Shown piece after piece: positions 22,286-30,377 of a stretch of DNA of 32,930 bases. The stretch spans positions 1 to 32,930 of the forward strand of contig CAMWLV010000028.1 in assembly GCA_947175175.1 (NCBI GenBank), given 5' to 3'. The translations under genes were made by a program, and so were the position numbers. Source of the DNA: an uncultured Lachnospiraceae bacterium (GTDB lineage Bacteria > Bacillota > Clostridia > Lachnospirales > Lachnospiraceae). The notes under the pieces are model-generated. The model saw only the letters and a list, made by a program, of their open reading frames with translations, had not been told where the DNA came from and did not search any database. Position 1 is the first letter of the stretch, and every line of letters begins with the position of its first letter.

Positions 22286-23997
22286 ACACATTAGTATTAT
22301 TACTTATTTGTGTTGCCATTCTGGTCGGCGGCTATATCTTCTATGGAAGATGGCTATGTCAGCAGTGGGGTGTGGGTGAAAGCAAGGAAAAAACACCTGC
22401 GCACACCATGTCGGACGGCGTTGATTATGTTCCAGCGAAGGCACCTGTACTGATGGGACACCATTTTTCTTCCATCGCCGGTGCTGGCCCAATCACAGGT
22501 CCAATCGGCGCAGCAATGTTCGGCTGGCTGCCTGTTACCCTTTGGGTTTTAGTAGGCGGTATTTTCTTTGGCGGCGTACATGATTTCGGCGCGCTCTTTG
22601 CATCAATCCGCCACAAAGGACAGTCAATCGGTGAAATTATTTCTACTAATATGAGCCGCCGTGCAAAGAGATTATTCATTATCTTTGCATATCTTACGCT
22701 GATTCTTGTTGTTGCAGCATTTGCATCAATCGTGGCTTCAACCTTTGGTGCGACTTATGACGATGGTGTATTGAATAAGGCAGCAAGTGCATCAAACGCG
22801 TCCGTAGCAATGGTTTCGCTATTATTTATCCTGATTGCCATAGTATTTGGTTTTTGCGTATACCGTCGAAATACGCCCATGCTGATATCAACTGTTTTAG
22901 GAGTACTGGCAATTGTATTCTGTATGGCGATTGGTATGAATTTCCATCCACTCTACCTTTCATCAAAGACATGGATGATTATTGTCGGTATTTATATTGC
23001 GATCGCATCTGTAACGCCAGTATGGATTTTACTCCAGCCTCGTGATTACCTAAGCTCATTTTTACTATATGCAATGTTAATTGTAGCATTTGTCGGCGTT
23101 GTCGGCGCACACCCCAACATTGATCCAGAGCTTTTCCCCGCATTTGCAGGATTTGCTGTTGACAATGGAAACGGGGTACAGTATCTGTTTCCAATCTTAT
23201 TTACAACAGTTGCATGTGGTGCCATATCAGGTTTTCATTCCCTTGTTTCATCCGGCACGACATCCAAGCAGCTTGATAAGGAAACAGACGCAAAGCCGAT
23301 CGCTTATGGCGGAATGCTTCTTGAGTGTGTGTTGGCAGTTCTTACACTTTGCGCAATCGCATATGCAAGACAGACTGGTCACACAGCCGGTGCCACAGAT
23401 ATTTTTGCAGGTGGAATTTCCGCAATGGTAGCAGCGATTCCTGGTCTTGCAGGACTGGAAAATATCCTTTACACCCTTTTAATTCTTACATACTCCGCGT
23501 TCTGTCTAACCTCACTGGATACTGCTACACGTTTGGCACGTTTCATGTTCCAGGAGTTTTGGCTGGAGCCAGGACAGACAGTGGGAGATATTAAGGACGG
23601 CTGGAAAAAAGTTATGGTCAATCCTTATTTTGCCACAGTCATTACCGTTATTTTGGGCATTGCGCTTGGTATGACAGGATACAGCAAGATCTGGGGATTG
23701 TTTGGCGCAGCGAACCAACTTCTTGCAGGTCTCGGACTTCTTGCCGTCGCTACATGGCTTGGAAATATCGGAAGGAACAATAAAATGTTTCTCATTCCTA
23801 TGGCATTTATGATGGTTGTCACTATCTGCTCATTGATTCTTACCGTAAAGAACCAGATTGGTCTGATTACGGCAGGCAGTGCAGACTGGGGACCTTGGGC
23901 ACAGACGATTTTAGGCATCTTACTGATTATTCTTGCCATTATTCTTGTAATCGAGGGAATACAAACACTCACGAAGAAAAAGGGACAGACAGTATAA
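22282..23997 (+). CDS. cstA: CstA family carbon-starvation transporter
   Basis: The 571-residue protein has about 16 membrane helices. It carries the CstA family core near its start, KAPVLMGHHFSSIAGAGPI, then GGVHDFGALFASIRHKGQSI. CstA proteins import pyruvate or small peptides when carbon runs short. This one has the shorter length usual in Firmicutes compared with about 700 residues in E. coli. The start is ATG 22282 (MNTLVLLL), because AAAGGAGA lies just upstream. The frame is open further to 22225, inside the previous gene, but without a ribosome binding site. It is followed by a strong terminator. Which substrate it carries is not decided by the sequence. Confidence 0.92.
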   Translation: MNTLVLLLICVAILVGGYIFYGRWLCQQWGVGESKEKTPAHTMSDGVDYVPAKAPVLMGHHFSSIAGAGPITGPIGAAMFGWLPVTLWVLVGGIFFGGVHDFGALFASIRHKGQSIGEIISTNMSRRAKRLFIIFAYLTLILVVAAFASIVASTFGATYDDGVLNKAASASNASVAMVSLLFILIAIVFGFCVYRRNTPMLISTVLGVLAIVFCMAIGMNFHPLYLSSKTWMIIVGIYIAIASVTPVWILLQPRDYLSSFLLYAMLIVAFVGVVGAHPNIDPELFPAFAGFAVDNGNGVQYLFPILFTTVACGAISGFHSLVSSGTTSKQLDKETDAKPIAYGGMLLECVLAVLTLCAIAYARQTGHTAGATDIFAGGISAMVAAIPGLAGLENILYTLLILTYSAFCLTSLDTATRLARFMFQEFWLEPGQTVGDIKDGWKKVMVNPYFATVITVILGIALGMTGYSKIWGLFGAANQLLAGLGLLAVATWLGNIGRNNKMFLIPMAFMMVVTICSLILTVKNQIGLITAGSADWGPWAQTILGILLIILAIILVIEGIQTLTKKKGQTV

Positions 23998-23998
23998 A

Positions 23999-24041
23999 AA
24001 AATCCGTAGACTGCTTTATTATCAAGCAATCTACGGATTTT
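23999..24041 (+). terminator. bidirectional terminator after cstA
   Basis: AATCCGTAGA (24001-24010) pairs with TCTACGGATT (24030-24039), extended inside by TGCTT/AAGCA and flanked by A- and T-runs. It serves cstA and, read the other way, the GNAT gene that ends at 24045. Confidence 0.93.
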
Positions 24042-24044
24042 GCT

Positions 24045-24614
24045 TTAAGAAGTCTTCTCGATCATCCAATAATCATAATAAGCTCTATTATGTTCTCCAA
24101 TCAGCGGTTCCTCCAATTTTACAAAGCCCATTTTTTTGAGTGCCTCTATCCTGTCAACCGCATAGACTGCCGCCTTAGTGACAATCTTAGGGCATGCAAA
24201 CCAGTCATAAAACGGCTCTGTGGTCAGTGCCAGGATATCACATATAAACGAAGTCTCCTCATAACTCCTCCCCAAATCCAGCCGCAGAATTCCACAATGA
24301 TCATAATAATCTTCTGCCCTGCGGTTAAACATCTCGATCGTTCCTACCGCTTTTCCCTGCTTTTTGTCAATGATCGAAAAGCGCACAAAGCACTTGTTAT
24401 CATGATATTCTATCAACCAGTACTTGATCGTATTCGCCATATCTTCCATATTACGACAGTAAAAATTGCTGCCATGACAGTTGTCGCTGTTAAAAAACGG
24501 CAGCACAAACTTGTCCCCATAAACCTGCAGCAAATCGTCTGCGTCCTTATCCTCGATCAGCCTGAGCAATAGTCTGTCATTCTCAAGCACAGGGCATTTT
24601 TCAAAAATATCCAT
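24045..24614 (-). CDS. GNAT family N-acetyltransferase
   Basis: The protein of about 189 residues has the RimJ/RimL-like GNAT layout: LENDRLLLRLIEDKDADDLL at the N-terminus, a central strand with AVGTIEMFNRR, the acetyl-CoA-binding region around LRLDLGRSYEET, and the end motif ALKKMGFVKLEE. It should transfer an acetyl group to an amine on a protein or small molecule; the acceptor is unknown. The start is the second of two adjacent ATGs (24614), 6 bases after GGAGG. It overlaps the stop of the WYL regulator gene by one base (TGATG), so it is translationally coupled to that gene. Confidence 0.8.
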   Translation of the reverse strand: MDIFEKCPVLENDRLLLRLIEDKDADDLLQVYGDKFVLPFFNSDNCHGSNFYCRNMEDMANTIKYWLIEYHDNKCFVRFSIIDKKQGKAVGTIEMFNRRAEDYYDHCGILRLDLGRSYEETSFICDILALTTEPFYDWFACPKIVTKAAVYAVDRIEALKKMGFVKLEEPLIGEHNRAYYDYWMIEKTS

Positions 24615-25633
24615 CATTCTCCTCCATCTTTTTCATAATGTTTCTGCACCTCATCACAGGTCGCCAAGATGCGGTCTATGACGCTTTGCGGTTCTAATAT
24701 TGTTACATTGTTTCCAAAAGAAAGGATTACACCATACCAATAGACCTCACTTTCAGGGACACAGAATTGAAATTCAAAACCGCCATTTTCCAATTCTTTT
24801 GTAATCTCACCGTTCAGATATTCCCTGCACTTTGCCCTGACCGCCGCATTGCCGCGCAGTGTCACAGCGATCACCTTCCGGTCATCCTGCAGCACGATAT
24901 CACGTTCCTTATGATTGACAGTGTTCTCTCTTTCCAGAACTACAATCTCTTCCATGCGGACTAACTTGAACATACAATAATCCTGATGTTCGAGATGGAA
25001 CGCAATCAGATACCAGTTGTACCACTTAAATTCCAGCCGTACTGGTTCTACCTCTAACTGCTTTACCACATTTTCATTGTTAGTGTACCGAAATGAAACT
25101 GTCCTCTGCTGCATGATTGCACTTTCCAGAATTTTTATCGCATCGTTAATACCCCGATTCTCGCTGGCCACACCAAAATCCAGTTGAACCGTGCGCCCCC
25201 TGCCCTTATTCCCAGTCGATTCGGAAAATACTCCTCTCCCCTGCCCGCGCGCCGACGATGCGCCACTTTGGCGGCATGATTCCCCTGCTTCTGCAATTGC
25301 ATCGGCGTGCGCATAAAAAGGCAGCAATTTGTCCATAGTCTGTTTCACACTTTTGTCTGCATAGGCGCTCAGAAGGGCATAAAGTGCAGTGATAATATGA
25401 TCATAGTCCTGATGAGTGAGCACTTTCCTGTCCAAGATATAAGTGTCCATAATGCTGTATCCGCCGTCTGCCCCACAGGTTGACTGAATCGGAATCCCCG
25501 CCTGTCCCAGTGTCTCCATATCCCTCACGATTGTCCTTACCGACACTTCAAATTCTTCTGACAGCTTCTGCGCAGAAGTCTTTCCGTGGCGCAGCAGATA
25601 ATTCATTATGGCGATTAGACGGTCTATCTTCAC
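24614..25633 (-). CDS. YafY-type HTH/WYL transcriptional regulator
   Basis: The 339-residue protein starts with an HTH_11 domain (MKIDRLIAIMNYLLRHGKTS, SVRTIVRDMETLGQAGIPI), then a middle region, and a WYL domain (about 185-265: QRTVSFRYTN, then YNWYLIAFHLEHQDYCMFKL). A WCX-type C-terminal part is also present. Such regulators sense a ligand, often a nucleotide or a nucleic-acid end, through WYL. A low-complexity insert rich in Gly, Ser and Arg (about 118-150, SSARGQGRG, GNKGRGRT) sits between the domains and is unusual. The start codon is GTG 25633, with AAAGGAGG 5 bases upstream. A 28-bp palindrome lies 70-100 bases upstream and may be its operator. Confidence 0.85.
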   Translation of the reverse strand: MKIDRLIAIMNYLLRHGKTSAQKLSEEFEVSVRTIVRDMETLGQAGIPIQSTCGADGGYSIMDTYILDRKVLTHQDYDHIITALYALLSAYADKSVKQTMDKLLPFYAHADAIAEAGESCRQSGASSARGQGRGVFSESTGNKGRGRTVQLDFGVASENRGINDAIKILESAIMQQRTVSFRYTNNENVVKQLEVEPVRLEFKWYNWYLIAFHLEHQDYCMFKLVRMEEIVVLERENTVNHKERDIVLQDDRKVIAVTLRGNAAVRAKCREYLNGEITKELENGGFEFQFCVPESEVYWYGVILSFGNNVTILEPQSVIDRILATCDEVQKHYEKDGGE

Positions 25634-25703
25634 AGAATCCTCCTTTCTCCGAGCACAATGAGATCACTTTTCTCTGTCTGTGCTCATCTATATCCTATCA
25701 TAG

Positions 25704-25731
25704 AAACTATGACACCATTATGTCATAGTTT
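25704..25731. promoter_or_regulatory. 28-bp palindrome upstream of WYL regulator
   Basis: AAACTATGACA (25704-25714) and TGTCATAGTTT (25721-25731) are perfect 11-bp inverted arms around CCATTA. On the minus strand it lies upstream of a TATGAT -10-like box and the WYL gene, so it may be the autoregulatory operator. It also covers the end of a decayed frame. Confidence 0.55.
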
Positions 25732-25948
25732 TTCAAAAAATACATCCTATCATTACCACCAACGTCAAAATCCTGCGGTTTTGTTGTCAAGGAAAGATCT
25801 TCAAGAACATGTGTTTCTTTGTTCAATTCAATGGAAATCGTATTTTTTCCTGCTCCAGCTCAATACCAAGCGGCTGTGTATACCGGTATGTGGAATCCTG
25901 CACATACTTGTTCTGCCAGTTATTTCTGCTCACAAATAAGCCTTGTTC
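25707..25948 (-). pseudogene. decayed coding fragment with a frameshift
   Basis: On the minus strand the frame from 25948 reads NNWQNKYVQDSTYRYTQPLG and IELEQEKIRFPLN, then stops. In another frame directly after, it continues NKETHVLEDLSLTTKPQDFD and VGGNDRMYFLKNYDIMVS to a stop at 25707-25709. Together they look like one protein end broken by a single frameshift near 25840. No start or ribosome binding site is present. I do not recognise the family. Confidence 0.45.
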
Positions 25949-26213
25949 TTAGTCTGACTTATTTGTTTTATTTATGAGTTGAACAGTTTAGTTTTAGAAA
26001 AAAGTCAGTATAGTTTCTCATTAGTATTTGCACTATGGATAGCTTTTTGGAACTTCTGCATCTTATGACGAATTTTAGGCTTTCATTTTGTGCATTATCA
26101 CCAGTTCTGCACTTTTCGTATTTTTTCGACAGGGACTGGATATTTTTAGCAGTTGTTAAATATTTTACTGCATAATGTACTCTTTTAGACTCTACGATCT
26201 AAATATTTTAACC
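25949..26213. other. AT-rich spacer before the ArsR-type gene
   Basis: No intact gene. A minus-strand frame is open across most of it (about 80 codons, including QSLSKKYEKCRTGDNAQNES) but has no start with a ribosome binding site. It may be an older remnant or chance in AT-rich DNA. Confidence 0.35.
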
Positions 26214-26242
26214 TTGACTTTTATTTTAGTGTTTACTATAAT
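26214..26242 (+). promoter_or_regulatory. promoter of the ArsR-type regulator gene
   Basis: TTGACT (26214-26219) and TATAAT (26237-26242) are 17 bases apart, 55 bases before the start codon. Confidence 0.8.
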
Positions 26243-26297
26243 AAAAAAACAATACTACTTAACAAAATATTGAAAATAAAGAGGAGGTTGATGATTG

Positions 26298-27227
26298 ATG
26301 TTGTACTTTCGTTCCGTCGGCGAAGCTGAGAATGTATTCAAGGCATTAAGTACACCTATGCGCGTGAAAATTATGGAAATGATTTATGAAGATGACTCCC
26401 TTAGCATGAATGACCTGGCAGAGGCGCTCGGACTTACCAATGGCGCGATATCCATGCATGTAGGAAAATTAGAAGAAGCCGGACTTGTGCGTATCAAGAT
26501 TACCTCCGGCAAACGCGGAACCATGAAAATCATACGCCCGCGGTATGACCGGCTGATGATTGACCTTGCACCCGTCAAGGAGGCAAGACGCTGTTACACA
26601 GACGACATCCGCGTCGGATATTATACGGCATGCCATGCCACACCGACCTGTGGTCTTGCCACAAGTAAGGAAATCATTGGTTCCTTAGACGATCCCAAGG
26701 TGTTCTCCTTCCCTGACCGATTTCAGGCGGGGATCCTCTGGTTTACCAGCGGATATGTGGAATACAATCTGCCAAACCACCTGCAGGCGGGACAGACTTT
26801 GACAGAGCTTCAGATTTCCTTGGAGATCTCTTCAGAGTGTCCAAATACAAATGAAGACTACCCGTCTGACATTTACTTTTCAATCAATGGAATTCCAGTC
26901 GGCATGTGGATCAGTCCCGGCGATTATGGCAGCCGGAGCGGTTATGTGTCACCCGCATGGTGGCCGGAAAACCTGAACCAGTATGGTCTATTGAAAACGC
27001 TGATCGTCAACAATGAGGGCTGCTTTATGGACGGAACAAACAAGCTTTCCGATGTGACAGTACAGGACTTAAACATTGACTACAACAGCTACATTACGTT
27101 TAAGCTTGAAGTTCCAAAAGATACTGCGAACTGCGGCGGCTGTACCCTGTTCGGCGAAGAGTTCGGCGACCACAACCAGGCAATCCGCATCAAGGCTTAT
27201 TATGATGAAGAAAATAATGAGAATTAA
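26298..27227 (+). CDS. ArsR-type HTH regulator with large C-terminal ligand-type domain
   Basis: The 309-residue protein starts with an ArsR-like winged helix: VFKALSTPMRVKIMEMIYED, then LAEALGLTNGAISMHVGKLE, to about residue 80. The rest (about 100-305) is strand-rich with many aromatic residues (FQAGILWFTSGYVEYNLPNH, YPSDIYFSINGIPVGMWISP, SGYVSPAWWPENLNQYG). A CHATPTCG and a late CGGC pair of cysteines are also seen. This C-terminal part looks like a jelly-roll ligand-binding domain. Regulators of this build are found in Firmicutes near sugar genes, so a carbohydrate ligand is plausible but not shown. ATG 26298 is chosen, with AGGAGG 10 bases before it; TTG at 26295 is possible. Confidence 0.7.
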   Translation: MLYFRSVGEAENVFKALSTPMRVKIMEMIYEDDSLSMNDLAEALGLTNGAISMHVGKLEEAGLVRIKITSGKRGTMKIIRPRYDRLMIDLAPVKEARRCYTDDIRVGYYTACHATPTCGLATSKEIIGSLDDPKVFSFPDRFQAGILWFTSGYVEYNLPNHLQAGQTLTELQISLEISSECPNTNEDYPSDIYFSINGIPVGMWISPGDYGSRSGYVSPAWWPENLNQYGLLKTLIVNNEGCFMDGTNKLSDVTVQDLNIDYNSYITFKLEVPKDTANCGGCTLFGEEFGDHNQAIRIKAYYDEENNEN

Positions 27228-27257
27228 AAAAACTGCCGAAAGGCAGTTTTTTAATTC
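27221..27257. terminator. bidirectional terminator between ArsR-type gene and uppP
   Basis: AAAAACTGCC-GAAA-GGCAGTTTTTT is a perfect stem with a stable tetraloop, with A- and T-runs on both sides extended by GAATT/AATTC. It lies at the shared 3' ends of the two convergent genes. Confidence 0.95.
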
Positions 27258-27261
27258 TCAT

Positions 27262-28098
27262 TTATACTGTGATCACACCACACAGACCAAGTATAATAAC
27301 GATTGCACCGAGCACGATGCGATACCATCCAAATATCTGGAAGTCGTGTTTCTTGATATAATCCATCAAAAACATAATGACAAAGATAGAAACGAAAAAT
27401 GAGACAAGCATTCCGATGATCAATACACCTGCTTCTAAGGTTGTAAAGGAAAGCCCAAATTTCACAAGCTTTAGCAGACTGGCGCCGAACATCACCGGTA
27501 TTGCAAGAAAGAATGTAAACTCCGCTGCCACATTTCTCGAAACGCCGATCAAAAGCGCACCCACAATCGTAGCACCCGAGCGCGACGTTCCGGGGAATAT
27601 TGCTGCAATCAACTGGAATATTCCAATCAGGAACGCGGTCTGGAAGGTGATATCATTCAGCTTCCTGATTTTTGCTTTCTTTCCCTTATTTCTGCGCTCC
27701 ACAATGATAAATGCCACACCAAAGACAATCAATGCAAGCGCTACCGGTATCGCATGGTAAAACAATGCCTCAAACACATCATCAAACAACAGACCGACAA
27801 TCGCCGCCGGAATACATGCCACCACAATCTTCAGCCACAGCATGATCTTATCCATCTCAATCACTGGTTTTGATCGATCCCTGAACTGAAACGGGAAAAT
27901 CTTGTTCCAGAACAAGATCACAACCGCCATAATCGCACCAAGCTGAATGACGACCAGAAACATCTCCAGAAATTCCGGCGTGCAGTCTAGTCTGATAAAT
28001 TCATCCAGAATAATCATGTGTCCTGTACTGCTGACAGGAAGCCATTCCGTGATTCCCTCGACAATGCCAAATAATATCGCCTTTAGAAGTTCAATCAT
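27262..28098 (-). CDS. uppP: undecaprenyl-diphosphatase
   Basis: The 278-residue, multi-helix membrane protein removes phosphate from undecaprenyl diphosphate, recycling the lipid carrier of cell-wall synthesis and giving low-level bacitracin tolerance. Both signature motifs are present: GIVEGITEWLPVSSTGHMI (with E14, E18, S24 and H27) and PGTSRSGAT (169-177, with R173). Length is normal for the BacA/UppP family. ATG 28098 has AAAGGATG upstream. It stands 72 bases after the patatin gene in the same direction and may be part of that transcript. Many Clostridia have several UppP enzymes, so this may not be the only one. Confidence 0.95.
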   Translation of the reverse strand: MIELLKAILFGIVEGITEWLPVSSTGHMIILDEFIRLDCTPEFLEMFLVVIQLGAIMAVVILFWNKIFPFQFRDRSKPVIEMDKIMLWLKIVVACIPAAIVGLLFDDVFEALFYHAIPVALALIVFGVAFIIVERRNKGKKAKIRKLNDITFQTAFLIGIFQLIAAIFPGTSRSGATIVGALLIGVSRNVAAEFTFFLAIPVMFGASLLKLVKFGLSFTTLEAGVLIIGMLVSFFVSIFVIMFLMDYIKKHDFQIFGWYRIVLGAIVIILGLCGVITV

Positions 28099-28170
28099 AG
28101 TTCATCCTTTCATAAATAATTACTGCCCTCAATACCTTTGACCTTCACTGCTTTTGCATATATCTGAATT

Positions 28171-29037
28171 TTAATCAAGTGACTCCTGCTGCAAAAACTC
28201 CATCAGCTCGTCGTAACGTTTTTTGGCATCCCGATAGCCAAGCTCATACAGTACTTCCAGTTTCTTCCTGTCCTTCTCTACCCTGCCAATGTCATTTGGT
28301 CTCTGTGGCCTGATGACAAACGCCCTGCCTGCCTTCTCCTCTTCGTCCAGAAACCGCAAAGTCTCGTTATACCGCGCATAACGGTCCGACACCAGCTCAT
28401 AGATCTTTGGATACTTCGTATATTTGAGTTTTATCAGATTCCGCATTGCCGGCGAAGTCTGTTTTCTGATATATCCCACTTCTTTTGTGAGGATAACCAC
28501 ATTTTTCACATTTCCATCGGCGATCGCCTTGCGAATCGGAACCGCGTCAGCGATTCCGCCGTCCAGATAATACTCATTCCCAATCTTTACATTTCTTGAT
28601 ATCAGAGGCAGCGACGCAGATGCCCGCACTGCAATCGTGTCCTTGTACATCTCGCGCATCGGCATGTACTCTGCTTTCCCAGTGCGGATATTTGTCACTA
28701 CTGCATAGGCGTTTCCCTCATATTTTGCAGCCGCCTTGTAATCATAGGGATCCAGCTTATTGGGAATTTTGTTGTAACACATATCCGCATTAAACATATC
28801 GCCTGTTGTCATAAGACTATACACACTGCAATAATTTTTGTCATTCAGGTAATCCAATGCCACTCTGTAGGCGCGCTTTTTCTGTTTTGAGATATAACTG
28901 CACAGATGACATGCACCTGCCGACACTCCATAGCAATTTTTGAAATATAACTCCTTTTCCATAAAGTACTCAAGAACACCTGCTGTATACATTCCCTTCA
29001 TACCGCCGCCCTCAAGCACCAGACCACAATCTATCAT
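28171..29037 (-). CDS. patatin-like phospholipase (RssA/YjjU type)
   Basis: The 288-residue protein has the patatin Ser/Asp dyad: oxyanion loop LEGGGMKG (8-15), nucleophile elbow GVSAG with Ser39, and DGG with Asp159. The size and the C-terminal region (PQRPNDIGRVEKDRKKLEVL) fit the bacterial YjjU-like group of lipid acyl hydrolases. No signal peptide, so it acts in the cytoplasm or at the inner membrane face. The ATG at 29037 is only 6 bases after the stop of the aminotransferase gene, whose last codons hold the GAGG ribosome binding site; the two are co-translated. Its lipid substrate is unknown. Confidence 0.88.
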   Translation of the reverse strand: MIDCGLVLEGGGMKGMYTAGVLEYFMEKELYFKNCYGVSAGACHLCSYISKQKKRAYRVALDYLNDKNYCSVYSLMTTGDMFNADMCYNKIPNKLDPYDYKAAAKYEGNAYAVVTNIRTGKAEYMPMREMYKDTIAVRASASLPLISRNVKIGNEYYLDGGIADAVPIRKAIADGNVKNVVILTKEVGYIRKQTSPAMRNLIKLKYTKYPKIYELVSDRYARYNETLRFLDEEEKAGRAFVIRPQRPNDIGRVEKDRKKLEVLYELGYRDAKKRYDELMEFLQQESLD

Positions 29038-29043
29038 CCCAGA

Positions 29044-30237
29044 CTACCTCACACCATACTCTGTCTCGACAAATCTGCGCAGTGCCGGCATCGCACGCTT
29101 TACTTTCTCAGTCTCCACACAGTATGCCATTCGGAAATACCCCGGGCATCCAAAAGAATCCCCAGGAACAAGTACTAAGTCATAGTTCATTGCCTTTTTG
29201 CAGAATGCCACCGAATCCGCTTCGAGCGCCTTCGGGAAAATATAAAAGGTTCCGCCCGGCTTCACGACCTCAAACCCAAGACTTACAAGTTCGTCATAAA
29301 TGATCTTCATGTTGGTCTCATATACGGACAAATCTGAAGTGATCCCCAAAACATCTGCCACTGCTATCTGTATGATAGAAGGCGGACAATTATGACCAAT
29401 TCCCCGGGAAATCTGTGCACACATCGGTGAAATCAATGCGCTGTCCGTGCACTTGGGATTGGCTGCAATATACCCAAGCCGCTCTCCCGGAATAGACAAT
29501 GACTTTGCAAACGAATAGCAGGAGAGCGAATTGTCATAGTATTTTGACACATACGGCGCATCGACACCCTCAAATAAAATCTCCCTGTAAGGTTCATCTG
29601 AGATCAAGAAAATATCATGACCATATTCCTTCTGCTTTTCGTCCAGGACTGCTGCGAGCTTTTTGATCGTCTCTGCCCCATAAACTGTTCCTGACGGATT
29701 GTTTGGCGTGTTGATCAGCACTGCCATCGTCTTTGGATTCAAAACCTTATCAAGCTCCTCAAAATTAATCTGGAACTGCTCTGTGTCAGCGGGTACTACA
29801 CGCAGTACCGCACCAGTCTGTCCCACATAATGATCATACTCCGGAAAATATGGTGCAAAGATGATCACCTCATCACCTGGCTGTGTGACTGCCCTGACTG
29901 CATGCGCAACCGCGCCCGCTGCCCCTGTTGTCATAAACAAATGCTCTGCCGTATAGTCCATACCATATGTTTTATTCAAGAATTCTGCAAACTTCGCGCG
30001 CACTGACAAAATCCCCTGAGACTGGCTGTAGCCATGCAGTTCCATCGTGTCGCGGTTCTGCAAAAGCTCTATCATCTTATCCGTAAATTCCTGCGGCACT
30101 GCCACGGAAGGGTTTCCGAGACTGAAATCAAATACGTTCTCACTTCCGATCTCCTTTGCCCTTCCTGCTGCCCACTCCGACATCTGCCGGATCACCGATT
30201 TTGCGCCAAGCATATCCTTATATTTCTGTGTTATCAT
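29044..30237 (-). CDS. pyridoxal-phosphate aminotransferase (class I/II)
   Basis: The 397-residue protein has the fold-type I aminotransferase pattern: FDFSLGNPSV and MTTGAAGAVAHAV (phosphate-binding loop), INTPNNPSGTVY, ISDEPYREILF (Asp-Glu-Pro-Tyr for the cofactor ring), and SFAKSLSIPGERLGY with the cofactor Lys245. It should move an amino group between an amino acid and a keto acid; the substrate is not clear, with aspartate or aromatic types both possible. The start is ATG 30237, because GGAGG lies 6 bases before it; ATG 30258 has none. It is the first gene of a unit with the patatin-like gene. Confidence 0.9.
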   Translation of the reverse strand: MITQKYKDMLGAKSVIRQMSEWAAGRAKEIGSENVFDFSLGNPSVAVPQEFTDKMIELLQNRDTMELHGYSQSQGILSVRAKFAEFLNKTYGMDYTAEHLFMTTGAAGAVAHAVRAVTQPGDEVIIFAPYFPEYDHYVGQTGAVLRVVPADTEQFQINFEELDKVLNPKTMAVLINTPNNPSGTVYGAETIKKLAAVLDEKQKEYGHDIFLISDEPYREILFEGVDAPYVSKYYDNSLSCYSFAKSLSIPGERLGYIAANPKCTDSALISPMCAQISRGIGHNCPPSIIQIAVADVLGITSDLSVYETNMKIIYDELVSLGFEVVKPGGTFYIFPKALEADSVAFCKKAMNYDLVLVPGDSFGCPGYFRMAYCVETEKVKRAMPALRRFVETEYGVR

Positions 30238-30377
30238 TCTACTCCTCCATTCAACCATATACTCTCGTCGTCACAGTGCTGATATCTTCATTGTCCCAAA
30301 GACAACGCAGTACCAACATCACTATGTTTCGTCAACTCATTGTATCACTATGGAGGAGAAAATGCAATTTTAATTCA

